This document shows positions 1-8,892 of a DNA stretch of 64,000 nucleotides, piece after piece (the first letter of the stretch is position 1; every line of letters starts with the position of its first letter). The notes under the pieces were generated by a model, which did not search any database, was not told the origin of the DNA, and was given only the letters and a program-made list of their open reading frames with translations. The stretch is taken from positions 186,431 through 250,430 of the forward strand of contig NZ_NPKJ01000041.1 in the NCBI RefSeq assembly GCF_002284575.1. The letters are read 5' to 3'. The position numbers were made by a program, and so were the translations under genes. Origin of the DNA: Mesorhizobium temperatum. Lineage in GTDB: Bacteria; Pseudomonadota; Alphaproteobacteria; Rhizobiales; Rhizobiaceae.

Positions 1-150
1 CTCGCTGAAATGACAAAAACCATCGCCGACGTGCAAGGCGCGCTACGGACAGCGCACCTGCGCTATCATCTCGAGATGGCCGAATTGCTTACCCCTGAGC
101 AGATCCGCCGGTACTCACAGCTTCGCGGATACTCTGGGCAGGTCGATTGA
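1..150 (+). CDS. C-terminal end of a Spy/CpxP-like periplasmic protein (partial)
   Basis: The first 49 codons in frame 1 are open and end at a TGA at 148-150; the start lies outside the window. The segment is helical and charged and contains LTPEQIRRYSQLRGY close to the C-terminus. This LTPEQ signature is typical of Spy/CpxP-family periplasmic chaperones and related heavy-metal-resistance sensors. Such proteins sit in the periplasm and bind unfolded proteins or metal. It converges with the cytochrome c gene that follows. Only a short tail is visible, so the family call is tentative. Confidence 0.5.
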   Translation, partial: LAEMTKTIADVQGALRTAHLRYHLEMAELLTPEQIRRYSQLRGYSGQVD

Positions 151-221
151 ACAGGCCTGTTGACGGCCCGCGGCCGTGATCCTGATGGAAATACGCACGC
201 ACCTGGTTTCATCAGCGGACA

Positions 222-677
222 CTATTGCGCGACCGCACCTTCCAGATGGCCGATGATCGCGGCGCGCTGGGCGGCGTTGGGAACGCCCACTGTCATCGAC
301 GTGCCCGGAACCATCTGGCGTGGCGCCGCGAGGAAGGTATCGAGGGTACCGCCGTCCCAGACGATATCCGACTCTCGCAGCGCGGCCGAATAGCGGGCGC
401 TCTCGACGCTGCCGGCCGTGCGGCCGATGATGCCCGACAGATGCGGACCGGCTCTGTTCTGGCCGGGCTCCAGGCTGTGGCAGGCGCCGCAGCGCTGCCG
501 GAACAGCCGCTCGCCGTCCGACTGCTGCGCGGAAGCGGCGTCCGGCAACAGCAGGCCGGCGGCGGCCAAGAGCGCAGCCAGGAACGCACGCGCTCGCGTG
601 ATGGACATCGCCGGGGATGCGGTCGCAACTCCAGCGGAAATAACATGGTCACGTGTCGTGGCTTGTGAATGGTTCAT
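222..677 (-). CDS. Class I c-type cytochrome, periplasmic
   Basis: A 151-residue protein with a hydrophobic signal segment (about residues 28-50, ending in an AxA-type site), a haem-binding CGACH at 63-67, and a likely axial methionine at about 128 in MVPGTSM. This is the plan of a small mono-haem class I cytochrome c, an electron shuttle in the periplasm. The start at 677 is preceded by AGAGG at good spacing. An internal Met at 608 would give a cleaner signal peptide (MSITRARAF...) but has no visible ribosome site, so the start is uncertain. The gene lies about 200 bp downstream of the histidine kinase gene on the same strand and opposite the sulfur-oxidation operon. A role as electron acceptor for that operon is inferred from position only. 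Confidence 0.82.
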   Translation of the reverse strand: MNHSQATTRDHVISAGVATASPAMSITRARAFLAALLAAAGLLLPDAASAQQSDGERLFRQRCGACHSLEPGQNRAGPHLSGIIGRTAGSVESARYSAALRESDIVWDGGTLDTFLAAPRQMVPGTSMTVGVPNAAQRAAIIGHLEGAVAQ

Positions 678-883
678 CGGATGACCTCTGCGGAGCTTAA
701 GGGAAGGAGCTTTGCTGGTGGCCGGAAGCTTCTGGCAGGACCAGCCGCTCAGCAGCGAGGGCGGCGGCTGGGTCGGGGAAGGCGCTGGGGATGATGGGGG
801 TGGCGACTTGTCCTTCGTTGCGACGACTTTGATCGAATCGTGGCGCGACAGCGCCGGAGTTCCGATCGCGGGACGGGTTTCGG

Positions 884-2361
884 TCAAACCGGCAAGGATT
901 GCAGTCCGGTCGGAGGGTGCGTCTCAGGCACAGGCGCCGGGGCAAGCTGCTTGGCCATGTCGATCAGCGGCAGCCGGATGACCGCACGAAGGCCGCTGCT
1001 CCGGTTTTCCAGCACGATGTCGCCGCCGTGGTGACGGGCGATGGCGCGGGCGATTGACAGGCCGAGCCCGACGCCACCGGTCTCCCGGTTGCGCGACTGC
1101 TCCAGGCGGAAGAAGGGGGCGAACACCTGTTCCATTTCGCCTGGCGGAATGCCGGGCCCGGCGTCCTCGACCATGATGTCCAGGCTGTCGGCACGCCTGA
1201 CCAGGCTCACCTTGGCCTGCTCGCCGTAGCGGACGGCATTTTCGACGAGGTTGCGGATCGCCCGACGCAGGGAGTCCGGCCGGCAGCGATACAGCACCTT
1301 TGGCCCGTCGCTGACGGTGATGTTTTGGCCCAGCTCTGCGAGATCGTCGCAGAGGCTGCCGACCAGCGCCGAAAGATCGACGGTTCGCGTCTCCTCCACC
1401 GCGGCGTCCTCGCGCGCGAAGGCGAGCGCCGCTTCCGTCATCGTCTGGATTTCCTCGATGGTCTTCAGCATCTTTTCCTGGAGATCGTGATCCTGGACGA
1501 ACTCCGCGCGCAGCCGGAGCGAGGTCAGCGGCGTGCGCAGGTCATGGCTGATCGCCGCCAGCATGCGCGTGCGGTCCTCGACGAAGCGCTGCAGGCGCTC
1601 CTGCATGCGGTTGAACGCCTCGGCGGTCTGGCGGATGTCGTCCGGCCCTGATTCCGGCAGCCGCGGCACGGCCTCGCCGCGGCCAAACAGTTCGGCGGCA
1701 TTGGCGAGCCGTCGCAGCGGACGTGCGATTGCCTGCGCCCCGAAAATCGCTATGGCGGACAGGATGAGTGCGGTGAGCGCCAGCGATATCGCCGATTGCG
1801 CCGTCCAGAAGGCGTTCGGCATCGCCTTGGCGTAGGCGGCATTCAGCCAGGTGCTATCCTCGAGGCGGACGGAAAGGCCCATGCCGTTTGGGGCGGCGTC
1901 CATATAGAGAAACTTGGCCGGCCGCGAGAATGGCATGCCATTGCCGGACAAATCCAGCATGCGCGGCGGCACGGAAGGGTCGGCGGCATCGACTGCGGTC
2001 GAGGCCTGCCCGTTCATATACGCGGCATACTTGCCGGCAATTCCTGGCAGCGGCTTGGCGAGTTCAGTCAAGGCTTCCCGCTGCCAGGCGAGGGGATTGC
2101 TCGGTCCATCGTCCGAGGTCCAGAAGCGCGTATAGGCCGTGCCGCTGACATTGAGGATGTCGGGCCGAAGCGAGGGCGGCGTCGTGTCCAGCAGAAGCGC
2201 AAGCGAAGACGTGCGGCTGACGAACTCGCCCTTGGCCGCCGCGTGCAGGGCCTGGCCGCGCTCGTCCCACGAGATCAGGAACGTGATCGCCTGCGACAGG
2301 GCGAGCGCAAGCAGCACCAGCATGAGGAAGCGGGCCGCCAGGCTGCGTCTCCACAACAGCA

Positions 2362-2365
<4 letters not shown>
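884..2365 (-). CDS. Sensor histidine kinase of a two-component system
   Basis: A 493-residue membrane kinase. One transmembrane segment lies near residues 13-31 and a second near 190-212, enclosing a periplasmic sensor domain of about 150 residues. A HAMP linker (IARPLRRLANAAE) follows, then the dimerisation domain with phospho-acceptor His274 in AISHDLRTPLTSLR. The ATPase domain shows an N box (NLVENAVRYG) and G boxes (DAGPGIPPGE, GVGLGLSIARA). It autophosphorylates and passes phosphate to the response regulator encoded just upstream; the two genes overlap by 4 bp (ATGA), which implies translational coupling. The sensed signal is unknown, but the pair is divergent from the ior-fcc-sox operon. 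Confidence 0.93.
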
Positions 2366-3093
<728 letters not shown>

Positions 3094-3206
3094 GGCCGCC
3101 GCTGAATAGTCGGCCAGTATCGACGATATCTAGTTTGCGTCTACACGGATGATCACCTTCCGCGCCATGGCGGCAATCTCGCGCGGCATCAACAAAGCGT
3201 GAGAAG

Positions 3207-3289
3207 TGTAACGAAATGTATCAGAGCGCAGCGCCTGCGACAGCTTGCGATGAACTGCCGGTCGTCGGGACAAGGTTCTGCGACAGCTT
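3207..3289. promoter_or_regulatory. Divergent promoter region with repeated candidate regulator sites
   Basis: The 308-bp gap between the response regulator and the ior-fcc-sox operon holds two repeat sets. The 12-mer CTGCGACAGCTT occurs at 3235-3246 and 3278-3289; the starts are 43 bp apart, about four helical turns, and the match resumes as CG after one varying base. A tandem pair TGTAAC / TGTATC lies at 3207-3212 and 3217-3222 with 10-bp spacing, the kind of direct repeat OmpR-family regulators bind. Binding by the adjacent regulator is inference. Confidence 0.45.
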
Positions 3290-3401
3290 CCGCCTAACTT
3301 GGCCTCGTCGCTAGCCCGGACTTCCGGTTTTTGCCGCCAGGCCATGCCGTGCGGCATCCGGACGGCGGTCCTCGCCAACCTTTGATCGAAAGGATTGCAC
3401 A

Positions 3402-3872
3402 ATGGCCAGATTGATCATCAACGGCACGCCCCGTGACATCGAGGTCGATCCGGATACGCCGCTGCTGTGGGTGATCCGCGAGCAGATCGGGCTTACCGGG
3501 ACGAAATACGGTTGCGGCGTTGCCGCCTGCGGCGCCTGCACCGTCCATATAGACGGCGTCGCCACGCGCTCCTGCGTACTTCCGGTGAGCGCGGTCGAGC
3601 CGGACCAGCAAATCACCACCATCGAAGGGCTTTCGCCGGACAGTTCACATCCGGTCCAGCAGGCTTGGCTGGCGCTCGATGTGCCGCAATGCGGCTACTG
3701 CCAGGCCGGCATGATCATGGCTGCGGCGGGTCTGCTCATGCAGAACCCGAACCCCGCGGACGAGGACATCAACGCCGAGATCACCAATATCTGCCGCTGC
3801 GGCACCTACAACCGGGTGCGCGCCGCGATCAAGCTGGCCGCCAAAAGCGGCGAAGCCACGCAGCGCGGTTGA
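3402..3872 (+). CDS. iorA: 2Fe-2S subunit of a xanthine oxidase-family molybdenum hydroxylase (isoquinoline 1-oxidoreductase alpha type)
   Basis: A 156-residue protein with both iron-sulfur domains of this family. The plant-type cluster ligands are Cys38, Cys43, Cys46 and Cys58 ([13 protein letters not shown]), and the helical cluster ligands are Cys97, Cys100, Cys131 and Cys133 (CGYCQAG, ICRCGTY). It passes electrons from the molybdopterin site in the partner subunit to an acceptor. The length is normal for IorA/CoxS-type small subunits. It is the first gene of the operon, 11 bp before the large subunit. There is no separate FAD subunit, as is usual for enzymes that donate electrons to cytochrome c. 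The substrate is not evident; the symbol reflects the family, not proven isoquinoline oxidation. Confidence 0.85.
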   Translation: MARLIINGTPRDIEVDPDTPLLWVIREQIGLTGTKYGCGVAACGACTVHIDGVATRSCVLPVSAVEPDQQITTIEGLSPDSSHPVQQAWLALDVPQCGYCQAGMIMAAAGLLMQNPNPADEDINAEITNICRCGTYNRVRAAIKLAAKSGEATQRG

Positions 3873-3883
3873 GGAGAACAGTC

Positions 3884-6058
3884 ATGAACGCCATACTTTC
3901 CATCTCCCGCCGCAGCTTCATCATCGGCGTGGCCTCCACGGCCTGCGGCCTGTCCCTCGGATTCAACGTGCCGTTCATCAAACCGGCACTTGCCGAGGGC
4001 GCCGAGACGGCGCCGGAGATCAATGCCTGGGTGGTGATCAGGCCCGACGATACGGTTGTCATCCGCATCGCCCGTTCCGAGATGGGGCAGGGGACGCTGA
4101 CCGGCCTGGCGCAACTCGTCGCCGAGGAGCTGAATTGCGACTGGTCCAAGGTCACGACCGAATATCCGTCGCCGGCCCAGAACCTCGCCCGCGACCGCGT
4201 GTGGAGCAATTTCTCGACCGGGGGCAGCCGCGGTATCCGCGAGTCACACGAGTATGTGCGCATTGGTGGCGCCGTTGCGCGCGAGATGCTGATTGCCGCA
4301 GCGGCCGCCGAATGGGGCGTGCCGGCCAGCGAATGCGCCGCAAGGATGGGCATGGTCACGCATGCAGCATCCGATCGCGCCACCTTTTATGGACAGTTGG
4401 CCGCCGCCGCCGCGCGGATGACGCCGCCCGCCAACGTCACGCTGAAGGATCCGAAGGATTGGACCATAGCCGGCAAGCCGCTGCCGCGGCTCGACACGGC
4501 CGACAAGCTCAACGGCAGCCAGGTCTACGGTGTTGATCTCAAGCTGCCGAACATGCTCAACGCGGCGATCCGGGCCTGTCCGTATTTCGGCGGCAAGGTG
4601 GAGAGTTTTGACGCGGCGGCGGTCGCCGGCATGCCCGGCGTGCGCACCGTCGTTCAGGTCGACGAAACCGCGGTTGCGGTTGTCGCCGACACCTGGTGGC
4701 GGGCGAAGACCGCTCTCGATGCCCTGCCGGTCGTCTGGGACGAAGGTCCCAACAGGCAGGTCACCAGCGCCTCGATCGCGGCGATGCTCGAAGAGGGGCT
4801 CGGCGCAAATGACGCCTTCATCGGCGCCAAGCAAGGTGACGCCGGTGCTGCCCTGTCCGCCGCCGGCCGGACGGTTACGGCGACTTATGCCTTCCCCTAT
4901 CAGAACCACGCGACCATGGAGCCGATGAACGCGACGGCGCTCTACACGCCGGAGCGCTGCGAGGTATGGGTGCCGACCCAGAATGGCGAGGCCAGCCTGG
5001 CTGCAGCGGCCGAGGCCGCCGGCCTGCCGGTGCAGCAATGTGAGGTGCACAAGATCCATCTCGGCGGCGGCTTCGGCCGGCGCGGCAACTTCCAGGACTA
5101 TGTGCGCCAGGCGGTGAGCATTGCCAAGCAGGTGCCGGGGACGCCGGTAAAGCTTATGTGGTCGCGCGAAGAGGATATGCTGCACGGCGCCTATCACCCG
5201 ACCACGCAATGCCGGCTGACGGGCGCGCTCGACGCGGACGGCAACCTGACCGCTCTGCACATGCGCATATCCGGCCAGTCGATCCTTGCCGCGGTGCGGC
5301 CGGAAGCCATGCAGAACGGTATGGACCCGGTCGTTTTCCAGGGCCTCGTCCTCGCCGGCACGGAAGGCACGCTGGGATATACGGTGGACAATCTGCTTGT
5401 CGATCATGCCATGCGCAACCCGCCGATCCCGCCAGGCTTCTGGCGCGGCGTTAACCTCAACCAGAACGCGCTCTACGTCGAGTGTTTCATGGACGAACTC
5501 GCCCATGCGGCCGGCGTCGACCCGCTCGCCTTCCGCCGCAAGCTGATGGCCAAACATCCGAAGCACCTCGCCGTGCTGGAGGCAGTTGCCGAACGGATCG
5601 GCTGGGACACCCCGCCCGCGGCCGGCGTTCACCGCGGCCTGGCGCAGATCATGGGTTTCGGCAGTTATGTGGCGGCGGCGGCGGAGGTTTCGGTCACCGA
5701 CGGACAGCTAAGAATCCACCGCATCGTGGCGGCGACCGATCCGGGTCATGTCGTCAACCCCGCACAAGTGGAGCGGCAGGTCGAGGGCTCCTTCGTCTAC
5801 GGCCTTTCCGCCTGCATCTACGGCGAATGCACGGTCAATGGCGGCCGCATGGAGCAGGAAAACTTCGACAGCTACGAGGTCCTGCGCATGGCCGAAATGC
5901 CGGAGGTGGAGACGATGATCCTGCCGTCCGGCGGCTTCTGGGGTGGGGTCGGCGAGCCGACCATCGCAGTCGCCGCGCCGGCCGTCCTCAATGCGATCTT
6001 CGCCGCCACCGGAAAACGCATCCGCACGCTGCCGCTGAAGAACCATGACCTCGCATGA
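3884..6058 (+). CDS. iorB: Molybdopterin-binding subunit of a periplasmic xanthine oxidase-family dehydrogenase (isoquinoline 1-oxidoreductase beta type)
   Basis: A 724-residue large subunit. The start at 3884 has GAGGAG upstream and gives a twin-arginine signal (SRRSFIIGV near residue 8), so the folded cofactor-loaded enzyme is probably exported. Molybdopterin-family segments include GQGTLTGLAQLVAEEL, a glycine-rich GGGFGRRG and a C-terminal GGVGEPTIAVAAPAVLNA, in which the Glu corresponds to the catalytic residue of the family. It would hydroxylate or oxidise an aldehyde or N-heterocycle with water as oxygen donor. Electrons would leave through the 2Fe-2S subunit to a cytochrome c. It is followed directly by fccA, whose start overlaps its end. 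Its presence in an operon with sulfide and sox genes is unusual. Confidence 0.85.
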   Translation: MNAILSISRRSFIIGVASTACGLSLGFNVPFIKPALAEGAETAPEINAWVVIRPDDTVVIRIARSEMGQGTLTGLAQLVAEELNCDWSKVTTEYPSPAQNLARDRVWSNFSTGGSRGIRESHEYVRIGGAVAREMLIAAAAAEWGVPASECAARMGMVTHAASDRATFYGQLAAAAARMTPPANVTLKDPKDWTIAGKPLPRLDTADKLNGSQVYGVDLKLPNMLNAAIRACPYFGGKVESFDAAAVAGMPGVRTVVQVDETAVAVVADTWWRAKTALDALPVVWDEGPNRQVTSASIAAMLEEGLGANDAFIGAKQGDAGAALSAAGRTVTATYAFPYQNHATMEPMNATALYTPERCEVWVPTQNGEASLAAAAEAAGLPVQQCEVHKIHLGGGFGRRGNFQDYVRQAVSIAKQVPGTPVKLMWSREEDMLHGAYHPTTQCRLTGALDADGNLTALHMRISGQSILAAVRPEAMQNGMDPVVFQGLVLAGTEGTLGYTVDNLLVDHAMRNPPIPPGFWRGVNLNQNALYVECFMDELAHAAGVDPLAFRRKLMAKHPKHLAVLEAVAERIGWDTPPAAGVHRGLAQIMGFGSYVAAAAEVSVTDGQLRIHRIVAATDPGHVVNPAQVERQVEGSFVYGLSACIYGECTVNGGRMEQENFDSYEVLRMAEMPEVETMILPSGGFWGGVGEPTIAVAAPAVLNAIFAATGKRIRTLPLKNHDLA

Positions 6059-6389
6059 CATGAGGCGCTCGAAGAACAGGCGCGGCGGACGATCGCTCGC
6101 GCCTGTCCTGCTTGCGGCGCTCATGGCCAGCGCACCGGCATGGGCCGACGCGGCGCCCGGTGCCACGGCATGCACCGGCTGTCACGGGCCGGCGGCGCTC
6201 GGCTCGGCCATCCCTTCGCTCGACGGCCATGCGGCAGACGAGATCGTCACCCGGATGCATGCCTTCCGTTCCGGTGAGCGCAACGCGACGGTCATGGACC
6301 GCATCGCCAGGGGATTTACCGAGGAGGAGACGCGCGCCATCGCCGAATGGCTCGCCAAGCCGGAGGCGGCACGCCATGCCCAGCCGTAG
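6045..6389 (+). CDS. fccA: Cytochrome subunit of flavocytochrome c sulfide dehydrogenase (FccA/SoxE-like)
   Basis: A 114-residue mono-haem cytochrome with a basic, hydrophobic signal segment (about residues 12-35) and haem motif CTGCH at 43-47. The stretches AIPSLDGH and MDRIARGFTEEE match the pattern of cytochrome subunits that partner FccB. The protein takes electrons from the flavoprotein encoded next. The start at 6045 overlaps the end of the molybdenum enzyme gene by 14 bp; a second in-frame ATG at 6060 would remove the overlap. Its stop lies inside fccB, so the genes are translationally coupled. Single-haem forms are common; some FccA have two haems. Confidence 0.78.
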   Translation: MTSHDMRRSKNRRGGRSLAPVLLAALMASAPAWADAAPGATACTGCHGPAALGSAIPSLDGHAADEIVTRMHAFRSGERNATVMDRIARGFTEEETRAIAEWLAKPEAARHAQP

Positions 6390-7638
6390 AGCCCTGATCG
6401 GCGGCGTGGCGGCCAGCGTCGCCGCGGCCGTCCTTGCCGCGCCGCAGGTGCGCGCACAGACGCAGCCCCACGTGATCGTAATCGGCGGCGGCTTTGCCGG
6501 GGCAAGCTGCGCCCGCGCGCTGAAACGGCTGGATCGCGATCTTGCCGTGACGCTGATCGAGCCAGAGGCCGCCTATCTGGCCTGTCCGTTCAGCAATGCC
6601 GTACTTGCCGGGCTGCGCGGCATCGAGGCGCAGACCTTTCGCTACGACCAGTTCGGCGACATCGCGCTCATCCGCAAGCGGGCTGTCGCCGTCGATGCCG
6701 AGCGCCGGCGCGTTCGGCTGGAGGATGGAACGGACATCGGCTACGTCAGGCTGGTGCTGGCGCCCGGCATCGACCTGCGCTTCGACGCCTTGCCGGGCTA
6801 CGACGAGGCGGCCGCGGCGATCATGCCGCATGCCTGGAAGGCTGGGGCGCAGACGCTGCTGCTGCGCGACCAACTCGCGGCGATGCCGGACGGTGGGGTG
6901 GTCATCCTCTCCGCGCCGCCTAATCCGTTCCGCTGCCCGCCCGGTCCCTACGAGCGGGCAAGCCTGATCGCGCATTATCTCAAGACCAGCAAGCCACGCT
7001 CCAAGCTGATCATCCTCGACGCCAAAGACGCCTTTTCGAAGCAGCGGCTGTTCGAAGCGGCCTGGCAAGAGCTCTATCCCGGCTTGATCGAATGGGTGCC
7101 GCTGTCGTCGGGGGGCAGGGTGACGGAAGTCGACCCGGCGACAAGGACGCTGGTGACCGAGTTCGGCAATCACAAGGCCGATGTCGCCAACGTGATCCCG
7201 CCGCAGCGTGCAGGCGGGATTGCGCAGTCGGCCGGCGTTGCCGACCAGACGGGCTGGTGCCCGATCGACCCGGTCACCTTCGAGTCCCGCCTGCAGCCGG
7301 CGATCCACGTCATCGGCGACGCGGTGATCGGCGGGGCGATGCCGAAATCCGCCTTCAGCGCCAACGCCCAGGCAAAGGCTTGCGCCGCGGCGGTCGCCGC
7401 CCTGGTCAGGGAGCGGCCGCCAGCGCAGCCGAAACTCATCAACACCTGCTACAGCCTGGTCGCGCCCGGCTATGGCATTTCGATCGCCGGCGTCTACCAG
7501 CCGCGTGACGGCCTGCTTGCCGAGGTGGAGGGTGCGGGCGGCGCCAGCCCGCTCGAAGCGCCGCTTTCCGTCCGCGAACTGGAAGCGGCCTATGCGGAGG
7601 ACTGGTTCCGGACGATCACCAGTGAAGTGTTCGGATGA
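6376..7638 (+). CDS. fccB: Flavocytochrome c sulfide dehydrogenase flavoprotein subunit (FccB/SoxF)
   Basis: A 420-residue FAD enzyme. The start at 6376 gives a Tat-type signal (SRRALIGGVAAS). It then shows a dinucleotide fold (VIGGGFAGASCARAL, about 35-49), the segment YLACPFSNAVLAG with a likely redox-active Cys, FRCPPGPYERAS, and a C-terminal domain (CYSLVAPGYGISIAGVY) typical of the flavocytochrome c sulfide dehydrogenase flavin-binding domain. It oxidises sulfide or a bound polysulfide in the periplasm and reduces FccA. Its start overlaps fccA by 14 bp and its end overlaps soxX by 4 bp. Confidence 0.88.
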   Translation: MPSRRALIGGVAASVAAAVLAAPQVRAQTQPHVIVIGGGFAGASCARALKRLDRDLAVTLIEPEAAYLACPFSNAVLAGLRGIEAQTFRYDQFGDIALIRKRAVAVDAERRRVRLEDGTDIGYVRLVLAPGIDLRFDALPGYDEAAAAIMPHAWKAGAQTLLLRDQLAAMPDGGVVILSAPPNPFRCPPGPYERASLIAHYLKTSKPRSKLIILDAKDAFSKQRLFEAAWQELYPGLIEWVPLSSGGRVTEVDPATRTLVTEFGNHKADVANVIPPQRAGGIAQSAGVADQTGWCPIDPVTFESRLQPAIHVIGDAVIGGAMPKSAFSANAQAKACAAAVAALVRERPPAQPKLINTCYSLVAPGYGISIAGVYQPRDGLLAEVEGAGGASPLEAPLSVRELEAAYAEDWFRTITSEVFG

Positions 7639-8087
7639 TGAGGGTGGCTTTTCTGGCTCTGATGGGATTGCAGCTTGCGGCCTCGCCCGGTGCCGGCGAG
7701 GAGACGGGATCTTATGTCGTGACCGGCGATGCGATCATGCAGCCTCTGGTCGGCGGCAAGGGTGATCCGGCGCGCGGCGGCGCGCTCATCTCGGACCGGC
7801 AGCGCAGCCTCTGCACGCTCTGCCACAGCGGCCCGTTTCCCGACGCGCATCTGCACGGCACGCTGGCGCCCGACCTGACCGGCGTCGGGGCAAGACTTTC
7901 GGGAGGCCAGATCCGGCTGCGCGTGGTCGACATGAAGCGGCTCGCGCCGAACACGATCATGCCTTCCTACTATCGGGTCGCGGATGAGCAAGGCCGGCGT
8001 GTCGCCACCGCCTGGCGCAGCAAGCCGATCCTGAGCGGCGCCGATATCGAGGATATCGTCGCCTATCTCGCGTCGCTGAAGGGGTGA
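7635..8087 (+). CDS. soxX: SoxX, mono-haem cytochrome subunit of SoxAX L-cysteine S-thiosulfotransferase
   Basis: A 150-residue secreted cytochrome with a short signal (MMRVAFLALMGLQLAAS), haem motif CTLCH at 60-64 and a likely axial Met109 in NTIMPSYY. The C-terminal ILSGADIEDIVAYLASL is typical of SoxX. With SoxA it forms the periplasmic complex that couples thiosulfate to the cysteine arm of SoxY. The start overlaps the fccB stop (ATGATGA) and soxY begins 2 bp after its stop. Confidence 0.9.
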   Translation: MMRVAFLALMGLQLAASPGAGEETGSYVVTGDAIMQPLVGGKGDPARGGALISDRQRSLCTLCHSGPFPDAHLHGTLAPDLTGVGARLSGGQIRLRVVDMKRLAPNTIMPSYYRVADEQGRRVATAWRSKPILSGADIEDIVAYLASLKG

Positions 8088-8089
8088 TT

Positions 8090-8572
8090 ATGCACGAAGA
8101 CCCGCTTCGAGTTCACGGAGGTTTGGTCGGACGGCGGCAGTTTTTTCGGGTCGGGATAACCGGTCTTCTGGTGATCAGTCTGCCACACCGGGCTCTTGCC
8201 CGTCCGAGCCTCGATGAAGCGATCCGGTCCTTCACCGGGGGAGCCAACGTTCTCGACGGCCGCGTCCGGCTCGACCTGCCGCCTCTGGTCGAGAACGGCA
8301 ACGCGGTCGGGATCGCAGTCGTCGCCGAGAGCCCAATGACCGAAGACGACCATGTCCGGCGCATCGCGGTCTTCAACGAGAAAAACCCGGAGGCGAATGT
8401 CGCGGTTTTCCACCTCGGGCCGCGCTCCGGCCGCGCCACCGTCTCGACACGGATCCGGCTCGCGACCTCTCAGGTGGTGGTGGCCGTTGCGGAAATGAGC
8501 GACGGCAGCTTCTGGTCGAGCCGGGCGAGCGCCATCGTCACGCTGGCCGCCTGTATCGAGGACCTCTCATAA
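8090..8572 (+). CDS. soxY: SoxY-like sulfur carrier protein with altered C-terminal arm
   Basis: A 160-residue protein. The ATG at 8090 has AAGGGG upstream; an in-frame GTG at 8084 lies inside the soxX stop region. It has a Tat signal (GRRQFFRVGITG) and a SoxY-type immunoglobulin-like fold with FHLGPRSGRATV. SoxY carries sulfur intermediates on a cysteine in a C-terminal GGCGG swinging arm. Here the cysteine is kept (Cys155) but the motif reads TLAACIEDLS, with Ala-Ala before it and a four-residue acidic tail beyond Cys-Ile. Either this is a lineage variant or the carrier has a different partner. soxZ starts on its stop codon. Confidence 0.82.
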   Translation: MHEDPLRVHGGLVGRRQFFRVGITGLLVISLPHRALARPSLDEAIRSFTGGANVLDGRVRLDLPPLVENGNAVGIAVVAESPMTEDDHVRRIAVFNEKNPEANVAVFHLGPRSGRATVSTRIRLATSQVVVAVAEMSDGSFWSSRASAIVTLAACIEDLS

Positions 8573-8892
8573 TGGCGCGCGCACTCGTCAATGTGCCCAA
8601 GGCGGCCAAGCAGGGCGAGGTCGTCGAAATCAAGGCGATGATCGCGCATCCGATGGAAACCGGCTACCGCGTCAGTCCGAACGGCTCCAACATCCCCCGC
8701 GACATCATCCGCCGTTTCGCCTGCACCTACAGCGGCGAGGAGGTGTTTTCAGCCGATCTCTTTCCGGCGGTGTCGGCCAATCCGTTCATTGCTTTTACGC
8801 TCATTGCCACGACGAGCGGCACGATCGAGTTCACCTGGACCGACGACGCCGGAACGGCGCAAACGGCGTCCGCCATGATCACGGTGAGCTGA
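8572..8892 (+). CDS. soxZ: SoxZ, partner of the SoxY sulfur carrier
   Basis: A 106-residue protein without a signal peptide, as expected for SoxZ, which is exported bound to Tat-targeted SoxY. Family segments are IKAMIAHPMETGYR near the N-terminus, NIPRDIIRRFACTYSGEEVF, and a C-terminal beta-rich part with GTIEFTWTDDAG. It forms the SoxYZ heterodimer that carries covalently bound sulfur between Sox enzymes. The start codon overlaps the soxY stop and its stop overlaps the soxA start by one base, so production of the four Sox proteins is tightly coupled. Confidence 0.92.
   Translation: MARALVNVPKAAKQGEVVEIKAMIAHPMETGYRVSPNGSNIPRDIIRRFACTYSGEEVFSADLFPAVSANPFIAFTLIATTSGTIEFTWTDDAGTAQTASAMITVS

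Noticed and set aside
4244..5632. Minus-strand frame of 462 codons
   Set aside because: Opposite the molybdopterin subunit gene, which has clear family motifs; the minus-strand product is rich in Arg, His and Gly with no recognisable fold.
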